The notes under the pieces: generated by a model
What the model saw: the letters and a program-made list of their open reading frames with translations, nothing else
Database searches by the model: none
Told to the model about the DNA's origin: nothing
Made by a program: the position numbers and the translations under genes
In this document: piece after piece, positions 43,601-49,181 of the stretch
Layout of the letters: each line of letters opens with the position of its first letter
Numbering within the stretch: position 1 is the stretch's first letter
Assembly: GCA_024400505.1 (NCBI GenBank)
Contig: JAKSMP010000011.1
Location: 1 to 49,181 of the forward strand
Length of the DNA stretch: 49,181 nucleotides
Reading direction: 5' to 3'
Source of the DNA: Bacteroidales bacterium
GTDB lineage: Bacteria > Bacteroidota > Bacteroidia > Bacteroidales > P3

Positions 43601-43932
43601 AGCACGGGGTCAACCACAACGGTTGAAGCCAAAGGAGCCTTAACGTCCTTGATGACGAGGGTTTGGTGTCCCATCATCTCCACCTTGAGGGTGTAGGGGC
43701 CGCCGGCCACCACGCCGTTGATGCGGTAAGAACCATCCTTGTTGGTGAAGGCGTGATAAACGATGCCCGAAGGGGTGTAGATGGCTGTGATCATTGCATC
43801 TTGCAATGCGCCATCAGCATCGGTCACATGTCCTGCAATGGACGAGGTTGTCGATTGAGCCATGGCTGTGGTGGACAGCAACAAGCCGAAAACGACAACG
43901 AGAAAACTTTTAAGAGTCTTACTCATAATCAT
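40615..43932 (-). CDS. Oar-like TonB-dependent outer membrane protein
   Basis: The 1105-residue protein has a signal peptide ending TTAMAQ, then a carboxypeptidase-regulatory-like beta domain (SIAGHVTDADGALQDAMITAIY, about 30-115). A plug-like region follows (EVVVTAEG, RSMNDVMKLTPQASV, GGGNYRGSTVTVDG), then a long beta-barrel ending in the C-terminal aromatic RYSF used for outer membrane insertion. This is the Oar family. The ligand is unknown. The start could be the ATG at 43932 or, two codons later, at 43926. It follows the nucleoside symporter gene after 43 bp, so it may be co-transcribed with it. Confidence 0.92.
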   Translation of the reverse strand: MIMSKTLKSFLVVVFGLLLSTTAMAQSTTSSIAGHVTDADGALQDAMITAIYTPSGIVYHAFTNKDGSYRINGVVAGGPYTLKVEMMGHQTLVIKDVKAPLASTVVVDPVLKIVANVLEEVVVTAEGLNSNMNVENSGAGTHVGNLAIEKMPTTSRSMNDVMKLTPQASVTGGGFAAGGGNYRGSTVTVDGASFNNAFGIGSNLPGGGSPISLDAIDQISINLTPFDVRQSGFQGGAINVVTKQGSNEWHASVYDYYTSSATRGIKVDTNEMANSKVLNNVLGMTLSGPIIKDKLFFFLNAEYTMDDVAGSTRRARTSDSDEFGGSTSFNRPTEGQMDAIRDHLMSTYGYDPGRYQDYSLSTPDYKLLARLDWNINPNNKFNIRFSHTHTYGSNMPSSSMSPIGGTNTTVNIGGTNYTFNRNSQGRQSDYALFFESARYYQEQNFTSVAAELNSRLFGGKGANALRATWSYQNEPRSHYGDVFPCVDILEPYTDANTETQYAIYTTFGIDPFTYSNLRRVNTINVTDEVTYTTGRHTFIGGAQFEFNRIVNGFMQGGAGWYIFDSWNSFVNNAAPLSFMITHANSDDPTETLYPTYDYMQASIYGQDEIEFSKYFKLTAGLRLEMPIISFPNDNLNKDFEAVAAANPESSFAGLSTADLPGLTVNVSPRLGFNWDVTKNRKVVVRGGTGLFTGRIPNVWIVSAAGNANVLQYQYIANLSTGSAVMPFAADRTDIINSIYANDPFVKQDLAAPTSTTILAKDLRMPTSWKTSAAVDVKLPFGIKGTLEGIYSYNFNEVVASTLGYKLADSVALPGEPEKRAAYASENIKNMNNGKMSGYYMHNAKDIHGQYFSLTAQLSKNFNGLDLMAAYTHSFSVSATDGAGDQVYNLAQITNVHGDNSPELGYSYYVTPNRLIANASYTIYEGPRTATKLGLFYEGTNLCYVGSYTQARYSYTMTTDQSTSISASNLVYIPTAEELAAMPFASDENRDAYEAFISGDSYLSTHRGEYSKRNGAIAPWVNRINFKVDQEFYFNLGGRQTTLEVGADVNNLLNLFNSSWGVYKQLSSENILSYKAGLYKFTEPTWNSYNNFVSTWSILLHVRYSF

Positions 43933-43975
43933 GTGTTTTTTAGGTTAATAATTATTATTTTGATTTTTTCTTGAT

Positions 43976-45250
43976 TTACGCATTTACTTGCTCCGAGTTT
44001 CGCTCTTTGAAAAGGACGGCAAACAGCAGAGTCACGACCATGGCATAAGCTGCAAAGATGAGCCAAGCCGTGCTCCACGAAGGCGAATCAGAACCATAGA
44101 CAAAATGGTTGACAACCATGCCTGCCGCCCAAGTGCCGAAGGTGGCACCCAAGCCGTTGGTCATAAGCATGAACAACCCTTGCGCCGAAGAGCGCATCTT
44201 GGAATCCGTGTTTTGGTCAACATAAAGCGAACCGGAGATATTGAAGAAATCGAATGCCACACCATAAACGACACAGCTCAACATCAGCATCCACAATCCG
44301 CTGCCCGTGTCGCCCAAGCCGAAGAGGCCGAACCTGAGCACCCATGCAAACATCGACATCAACATCACTTTCTTGATTCCAAATTTCTTCATGCAGAAGG
44401 GGATGAGCAGGATGCAGAGCGTCTCAGATATCTGGCTTAGCGATATCAAAGCGTTGGCATTGTGAGCGCCCCAAGTGTTGGCAAATTCGGGCACAGATTC
44501 AAAATGGGTGATAAACGAGTTGGCATAGCCGTTGGTGATTTGGAGAGAGGCACCCAAAAACATGGAAAAGATGAAGAATATGGCAAACCGGGGCTCGCGG
44601 AAAAGCTTGAAAGCGTTGAGTCCCAAAGTCTCGGCAAACGATTGTCCCTTTACCCCCCTACCATTACAAGGGCAGTTTGGCATGGTCAAAGCATAGACAC
44701 ACAACACCAAACTCAATGCTCCAGAAAGGAAAAACTGCTCATAAGAGTGCTGGAATTGCACCCCTTGTCCATTCTTGATGAAATTGACGGCCAACATGCA
44801 GCAGATGAAACCGATGGTGCCAAACACACGAATGGGAGGGAAATGCTTGACCGGATCCAGCTGCGATTTCTCAAGCGCGTTATACGCCACAGAATTGGAG
44901 ATAGCAATAGTGGGCATGTAGAATGTGACGCTAACTGTGTACAACAGGAAGAATGTGCCAAACTGAATAGCCTCACCAGTTGCCATAGCATACACCCCAG
45001 CACCTATCATAAAGAGGCCTGCCAAGGCGTGGCTGAGCGAGAGCACTCGTTGAGCAGGCATCACCTTATCTGCAAAGATACCCATGATAGCCGGCATGAA
45101 AATGGAAACTATGCCCTGGATGGCAAAGAAGAGCCATATTTTCTCTCCCAAACCAACCTGTGCCAGATAACCTCCCATGGAGGTGAGATATGCACCCCAC
45201 ACACCAAATTGGAGGAAATTCATCAGAATCAGACGTGGTTTTATACTCAT
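43976..45250 (-). CDS. NupG-family nucleoside:H+ symporter (MFS)
   Basis: The 424-residue inner membrane protein has 12 likely membrane segments and matches the NupG/XapB nucleoside:H+ symporter family: MNFLQFGVWGAYLTSMGGYL at the N-terminus, FMPAIMGIFADK, RVFGTIGFICCM, and SETLCILLIPFCMKKFGIKK in the second half. It imports nucleosides with protons. The Oar-like receptor gene follows after 43 bp. A -7 box (TATTTTTG) lies 22 bp before the start. Confidence 0.92.
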   Translation of the reverse strand: MSIKPRLILMNFLQFGVWGAYLTSMGGYLAQVGLGEKIWLFFAIQGIVSIFMPAIMGIFADKVMPAQRVLSLSHALAGLFMIGAGVYAMATGEAIQFGTFFLLYTVSVTFYMPTIAISNSVAYNALEKSQLDPVKHFPPIRVFGTIGFICCMLAVNFIKNGQGVQFQHSYEQFFLSGALSLVLCVYALTMPNCPCNGRGVKGQSFAETLGLNAFKLFREPRFAIFFIFSMFLGASLQITNGYANSFITHFESVPEFANTWGAHNANALISLSQISETLCILLIPFCMKKFGIKKVMLMSMFAWVLRFGLFGLGDTGSGLWMLMLSCVVYGVAFDFFNISGSLYVDQNTDSKMRSSAQGLFMLMTNGLGATFGTWAAGMVVNHFVYGSDSPSWSTAWLIFAAYAMVVTLLFAVLFKERNSEQVNA

Positions 45251-45272
45251 GACATTAACATATTATAAAATG

Positions 45273-45280
45273 CAAAAATA
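45273..45280 (-). promoter_or_regulatory. -7 promoter box for the nucleoside symporter gene
   Basis: On the minus strand this reads TATTTTTG, fitting TAnnTTTG, 22 bp before the start codon. The remaining 45281-45425 shows nothing else of note. Confidence 0.5.
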
Positions 45281-45425
45281 CAAAAAAAATCTTAAAAAAC
45301 AAGTTTCATATTATTAGTCTTATCATAAGTATAATAATAGCAACCACATGCAATCGCACAACGCCACCTCCGCACCCCAGCATTAGGCGTGCAGACCTAT
45401 GTCAATTCACAAAAAAAGCAGCTGG

Positions 45426-46967
45426 CTACTGTCCAAGGACAACAATTTCGCTCACGCAGAGGAGGTTGGATTTAGCGCCTGGAGTCTGCTCCATGATTTG
45501 GAGGTGGATTTCGCTAATTTTGGGAGAACCATATTCGCCACTATAGGGGTAATGGTAAGGTCCTTCGGGAAGTCGGACATTCGTCTCATCGGAAAGGGGT
45601 ATTTCTATGGCGTTTCTTTCGCGTGTGAGGGTTGTCAGGTTGAGCGGATATTCCGTGGAGGTTTTCAGCGGATTGTAGGCTTTGTGGTTTGTTGCCCAAG
45701 GAAATGCTTCTTTGAGCGGTTTGCCATTTTCATCAAACACCACCATCTTGATTGATGCGATGCGGCCGTTGTTAACCCATGTGTCGCGGTTTTTGGCATA
45801 TCCGCCAACAATTACCAGTCCCGAGAGCACTTGAGGCTCACGCAGTTTGATGCAGATGTGGGTGCGACCTTTGCCGTCGGGGTGGATGACAGCCGCGGTG
45901 GCCACATTGGTGTCGGAGAGGTTGGTGATGGGGTACTGGGCGTCTGCGCAGCTGAGCGACAGCACGTAATTGTCTGGCGAGAGTCGTCGTTTTCGGTAGT
46001 TGTGCCAGTTACGCCGCCAATATGGAAATCTTATATCCAAGGGCTGGGCGCTGGCCAGGTCGAAGTTGTCGGCCGTGTATTGCCAGTCGTCGCCGACAAA
46101 TGCCGTCTTTATAAAGTTGTAGTTCTTATCGTAAACTCCGCTGTTGCCCGCAACGCAAAGGTGTGTGTGGCAGTTGATTTCTATGTGGTTGGCCTTGCCG
46201 TTGCCCCAATAGGCAGCCGGCGAAAAGTCGTAGTAGAGGCCATAATACACTTCTATAGGCACAAAGATGGTATGTGCAACCTCTTCTTCGAGACTCCCAT
46301 TGTTGATAATCTGATAGCGCACAAGCAGTTCCACCTCTTGCCGCGGGCCGATGCAGAATGTGGTGTAGTACCAGCGTCGGTAGATTTCGCTCTCGTAGCT
46401 GAAGATGTTATGTTCTGGTATAGCAAGATAGCGAAGGGCGGTGTTGGTATCGAATCCGTTTTCCCAAATATAATCTTCAGCAAAGTCATCCATCAAAGAG
46501 TCTTTCATCGCCTGTGTGACTTGAATCTCGTCGAAGGAGCGCTGCGGGCGTATTAGCGAGTCGGCCGAGCATTGGTAGGGGAGCTGCGCGCCGTTGAGGG
46601 CAAACGATACTTTCCGCACATAGGCGTCGCTCCAGCCTTCGACCATGGAGGCCTTGTCCCACCAGAAATCGCGGTATTCGACCGAACGGCAAGCACCAGA
46701 TCCATAGTAATCTACAGGGAAACCGTAGTGTATGTTGCTGAAATTTTTGTCGCTTTGGTTGCGCAGGGTGTAGCGCACCTCGATGAGCGAATATCTGCCG
46801 AGAGGAGTGATGTCGAGTTTCTCATTCACCAGCTGCACCTCGGGGATATGCTGGCCGGCGGGGCAACGCGAGTAGGCGAGTGAAGAAATAGGGCGTACAG
46901 GGCCGCCGTTGGCCCAAACCATTGTCAAAGTCAAGCATGCCAGAGTGAAGAGAACTAATCTTTTCAT
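45426..46967 (-). CDS. Exported protein with C-terminal discoidin-like (NADase-type glycan-binding) domain
   Basis: The 513-residue protein has a signal peptide ending MVWA and no lipobox. The N-terminal ~330 residues contain LIEVRYTLRNQSDKNFSNIHYGFPVDYYG and RQEVELLVRYQIIN, reminiscent of DUF4424-type exported proteins. The C-terminal ~150 residues (LSGLVIVGGYAKNRDTWVNN, IASIKMVVFDENGKPL, then KISEIHLQI) resemble the discoidin-like glycan-binding domain found on some NADase toxins and many exported proteins. It is transcribed alone from a box at 47022-47029. The function is unknown. Confidence 0.82.
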   Translation of the reverse strand: MKRLVLFTLACLTLTMVWANGGPVRPISSLAYSRCPAGQHIPEVQLVNEKLDITPLGRYSLIEVRYTLRNQSDKNFSNIHYGFPVDYYGSGACRSVEYRDFWWDKASMVEGWSDAYVRKVSFALNGAQLPYQCSADSLIRPQRSFDEIQVTQAMKDSLMDDFAEDYIWENGFDTNTALRYLAIPEHNIFSYESEIYRRWYYTTFCIGPRQEVELLVRYQIINNGSLEEEVAHTIFVPIEVYYGLYYDFSPAAYWGNGKANHIEINCHTHLCVAGNSGVYDKNYNFIKTAFVGDDWQYTADNFDLASAQPLDIRFPYWRRNWHNYRKRRLSPDNYVLSLSCADAQYPITNLSDTNVATAAVIHPDGKGRTHICIKLREPQVLSGLVIVGGYAKNRDTWVNNGRIASIKMVVFDENGKPLKEAFPWATNHKAYNPLKTSTEYPLNLTTLTRERNAIEIPLSDETNVRLPEGPYHYPYSGEYGSPKISEIHLQIMEQTPGAKSNLLCVSEIVVLGQ

Positions 46968-47021
46968 ATTATTGTAATTCTGTGGATGTTGTGCTGTCTT
47001 GGATATTATTTTTCAAAAATG

Positions 47022-47029
47022 CAAAGATA
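47022..47029 (-). promoter_or_regulatory. -7 promoter box for the discoidin-like gene
   Basis: On the minus strand this reads TATCTTTG, 55 bp before the start at 46967. Between it and the box at 47254 (about 220 bp) I see only AT-rich sequence. Confidence 0.6.
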
Positions 47030-47253
47030 CAAAAAACTTATAGATTTTTCGAGAATCGCTAAGAATTTTTGGCTTTAATGCAAAAAATGTATGTTAGAAA
47101 GGCTCCCCATTGGCTGAATATTGGATGGACGACACTGCGAAGTCGAAGTTTGATATAATCTTAATATCCATATTTTCAATATTTTATTTCAATTATCATG
47201 TAATGTCTTGGATTTGCAAGATAACATTTTTTGTGTAATACTCAGAAAAATAG

Positions 47254-47261
47254 TAATTTTG
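47254..47261 (+). promoter_or_regulatory. Promoter of the first Rhs fragment
   Basis: TAATTTTG fits TAnnTTTG, and a TTTG lies 20 bp upstream (47230-47233), which matches the -33 element and spacing well. Confidence 0.6.
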
Positions 47262-47350
47262 CAGCGTGAAAAGAACAACGACAATCCTGCGCCCAGAAGC
47301 GTTCGGCAATTATTATTGTCGAAGTTTTTTTCGACACCTTTTTGTCAAAA

Positions 47351-48196
47351 ATGCCATATATGGGTTTGTCGCATATCTCAACAATATCAGACACTTCCGT
47401 AATTTTGGGGTGCTGTTCTTTCACCGGCAAGGAGAAGGACTATGAGTCTGGCTATCATTACTTCGGTGCGAGGTACTACGACAGCGAGGTCTTGGCGGGT
47501 TGGCTGAGTGTGGATCCGATGAGTGACAAGTATCCTGGTATCTCACCCTATGCTTATTGTGCATGGAACCCAATAATATGGACAGATCCTACAGGTGATA
47601 CTTTAGACTTGCGAGGCGGCGAGTTGGCGCAAAATGATATATTATCAATTGTGGCAGAACAATACCGAGAACGTGTTTCTTTTCACAACAATCGTGTATA
47701 CGTGAACACTGTAGACTTATCTAGCGAGGAAGTCGGGCAGGACGCAGGTCTCTTTTTATTGTACAGGCTGACGAAAAGTAGTAACCGATATTTATACCAA
47801 GCAGAAGAGATACTGAATAAAACGGGTGAACCAATAGATTTATGGAATAATAGCATAACACCTTTTGGAGAGTTTCAGAAGAAAGGAGACCCCCTCCCAG
47901 ACGGATATCAAGGTTGGGTTGTTCTTCATCCCGGACTTGTTTTTAATGGTTCCGATGGAGGGGAATATTATAGCAATCGTCCGTCTACAGTTTTTCACGA
48001 GCTTGAGGAGAATTATCAAAGAACTGATGGGAAGCATCCTTACAAATATCTTGATCCAAAAGATCGAAGAAGGGAGGATCCAGATAGACTTGGGGCTCAT
48101 GGAATAGCTATTCAAAAAGCGGAGAGACTGACCCCATCAGCAAGAAGCGTTTTCGGCACAGAAGGTTCTGCCTATAGTAAAAAAATAATTAAGTAA
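47351..48196 (+). CDS. Orphan Rhs core fragment with variable tip domain
   Basis: The product has about 281 residues from the ATG at 47351; a TTG at 47342 and an ATG at 47360 are alternatives. After ~25 residues it has a complete Rhs-associated core: FTGKEKDYESGYHYFGARYYDSE, then WLSVDPMSDKYPGISPYAYCAWNP and DPTGD. The remaining ~200 residues are a tip domain unlike that of the second fragment, containing FHELEENYQRTDG and, ~35 residues on, GAHG, which could form a metal site. No long Rhs/YD repeat region precedes it. The base composition becomes AT-rich after the core. A candidate immunity gene follows after 6 bp. Confidence 0.85.
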   Translation: MPYMGLSHISTISDTSVILGCCSFTGKEKDYESGYHYFGARYYDSEVLAGWLSVDPMSDKYPGISPYAYCAWNPIIWTDPTGDTLDLRGGELAQNDILSIVAEQYRERVSFHNNRVYVNTVDLSSEEVGQDAGLFLLYRLTKSSNRYLYQAEEILNKTGEPIDLWNNSITPFGEFQKKGDPLPDGYQGWVVLHPGLVFNGSDGGEYYSNRPSTVFHELEENYQRTDGKHPYKYLDPKDRRREDPDRLGAHGIAIQKAERLTPSARSVFGTEGSAYSKKIIK

Positions 48197-48202
48197 ATAA
48201 TC

Positions 48203-48679
48203 ATGAGAGGAATATTGCTATTTATAATTATCCTACTTACAATTGTCATCAATGAATCTTGTTCATGTGCAAAAGAGGTTACGGGAAGCTATCATATTTC
48301 GCGTTTCGATTCGTGTGTGGTTGAGGAAGATATGTTTTTTGTCGGGCATTATGAATTAGGGGAAAGGCAATTTGTATTTTCCATAGATTCAATATCAAGA
48401 GTAGGCAATGTTTTTACGATAAAAGGGACGACTATTGATAGTTTAAATCAAGATGTTGTACCATACCCGTGTCTATATTTGGTTTCAAAAGATGGTTTAA
48501 AGTACCGAATCAAGAAAGAATTATGCATGGGAAATGTTTCCGGGAACATTGATTGTTGTTTTGAATGGAATATTCAAAAGAGCAAACCCCTAATTGCAAT
48601 TAAAGCAATAGGATATTGTGGAAGTATTTATAAAATTGAGACAGAAAGCGAAGATCCATCTCACAGTGAAGTTGATTGA
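48203..48679 (+). CDS. Candidate immunity lipoprotein next to the Rhs tip
   Basis: The 158-residue product has an N-terminal hydrophobic signal (ILLFIIILLTIVINESCSC) with cysteines suitable for lipidation at position 20 or 22. The remainder has no family I recognise; it contains several more cysteines. It lies 6 bp after the Rhs tip gene and shares its AT-rich composition. By analogy with Rhs toxin loci it could neutralise the tip domain in the periplasm; this is inference from position only. Confidence 0.7.
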   Translation: MRGILLFIIILLTIVINESCSCAKEVTGSYHISRFDSCVVEEDMFFVGHYELGERQFVFSIDSISRVGNVFTIKGTTIDSLNQDVVPYPCLYLVSKDGLKYRIKKELCMGNVSGNIDCCFEWNIQKSKPLIAIKAIGYCGSIYKIETESEDPSHSEVD

Positions 48680-48710
48680 AGAAACCGCATAGGGATAAAA
48701 TCGATTAAGC

Positions 48711-48735
48711 AAACCGCACGAAACAGGTGTGGTTT
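48711..48735 (+). other. Hairpin after the candidate immunity gene
   Basis: AAACCGCAC and GTGTGGTTT pair over nine positions (one G-U) around a 7-nt loop. No T run follows, so its role as a terminator is doubtful. Confidence 0.4.
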
Positions 48736-48840
48736 CACTCCGTTGCTTCCGCCCATACAGATCGTTGACTTGTGATGCAATATGTTGACTCGCCAAGCAT
48801 CCAATTGCAATATATTTTCAATCATTTGCAAAAAAAATCG

Positions 48841-48848
48841 TATCTTTG
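48841..48848 (+). promoter_or_regulatory. -7 promoter box touching the start of the second Rhs fragment
   Basis: TATCTTTG fits TAnnTTTG and ends only 4 bp before the ATG at 48853, so the transcript would begin at or after that ATG. Confidence 0.6.
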
Positions 48849-48852
48849 CACC

Positions 48853-49149
48853 ATGAATCGCCCAAGTTCTACATGTTGCCCAATTTCATTGAATGCCACT
48901 TTTAGCAGCACTTTTGTTGGTATGCATTTCACCGGCAAGGAACGGGATGAAGAAACGGGGTACGGCTATTTTGGCGCCAGATGCATGGACCACGAACTGA
49001 TGACCATTTGGCTGAGTGTTGACCCTAAGGCGGATAAGTATCCCGGCATCAGTCCGTATACCTATTGTGCTTGGAACCCAGTGAAGTTGGTGGATCCAGA
49101 TGGGTGTGAATTTGGGGATTATTATGATCAATGGTTCGGTAGAAAATAG
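48853..49149 (+). CDS. Second orphan Rhs core fragment, short tip
   Basis: From the ATG at 48853 the product has 98 residues; an ATG at 48922 (75 residues) begins exactly at the core, MHFTGKERDEE. It carries the same Rhs core as the first fragment (GYGYFGAR, WLSVDPKADKYPGISPYTYCAWNP, DPDG) but then only 15 more residues before a stop. So it is either a remnant whose tip is lost or a minimal cassette. The promoter box just before 48853 makes the ATG at 48922 the safer start unless the mRNA is leaderless. Confidence 0.7.
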   Translation: MNRPSSTCCPISLNATFSSTFVGMHFTGKERDEETGYGYFGARCMDHELMTIWLSVDPKADKYPGISPYTYCAWNPVKLVDPDGCEFGDYYDQWFGRK

Positions 49150-49181
49150 TTAACAATTAGGCGGCAGGAGCCGCAATATTA

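Noticed and set aside
41392-43626. A 744-codon open frame on the plus strand across the Oar-like gene
   Set aside because: It is a mirror of codon bias in the long minus-strand receptor gene, which has a signal peptide, family motifs and a C-terminal aromatic. The antisense product is low-complexity and has no signal, domain or promoter.

Overview
The window is a chromosomal segment of a Bacteroidota bacterium, most likely order Bacteroidales; I cannot name the family. Three kinds of evidence point there. Many genes are preceded by the Bacteroidota -7 promoter box TAnnTTTG instead of a sigma-70 -10 box. The gene content is typical: an Oar-like TonB-dependent outer membrane protein, fimbrillin-like lipoproteins, a GlsA/GlsB glycine-lipid pair, DUF4097, SIMPL and EFR1 proteins, and purH next to mreB. 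Shine-Dalgarno sequences are mostly absent. I see no tRNA, rRNA, CRISPR array, insertion sequence or phage.

Layout. 1-4515: an exported protein, nadD, an acidic AT-hook protein, a DMT exporter and a DUF362 lipoprotein. 4537-10593: two fimbrillin-like surface lipoproteins sharing an N-terminal domain but carrying different C-terminal domains; between them lie queF with its precursor transporter and a palindromic 22-bp tandem array. 10757-17347: an EFR1 ferredoxin followed by xylose uptake and catabolism (xylE, xylA, xylB), with a small membrane protein and a Fic protein inserted between xylE and xylA. 17427-21205 (minus strand): pfkA, purH and mreB. 21657-27895: a beta-CASP nuclease, cstA, a secreted YD-like repeat protein, a SIMPL protein and a 5'-nucleotidase. 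27952-32070 (minus): glsA, glsB, engB and a PBP4-type dacB whose catalytic serine codon reads alanine. 32289-39891: a small heat-shock protein, a lipoprotein, an M16 protease, a YtrA-type GntR regulator and a DUF4097/permease/ATPase ABC operon with operator-like palindromes. 40615-46967 (minus): an Oar-like receptor, a nucleoside:H+ symporter and a large exported protein with a discoidin-like C-terminus. 47351-49149: two promoter-bearing orphan Rhs core fragments flanking a candidate immunity lipoprotein.

How genes work together. Xylose is imported by XylE and converted by XylA and XylB to xylulose 5-phosphate. The queuosine precursor transporter and QueF overlap by 4 bp and act on consecutive steps. 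GlsA and GlsB together make glycine lipids and share an operon with engB and dacB. The ABC operon is probably controlled by the GntR protein downstream through AGTGTA-type inverted repeats.

The most unusual signal is a set of five main short tandem arrays in three intergenic regions (8067-8306, 33104-33218, 33315-33403, 40271-40336, 40365-40501), plus a minor one at 8332-8397. Their sequences are unrelated, yet all have the same 22-23 bp period. A sixth array, inside the fic gene, has a 21-bp, frame-preserving period.
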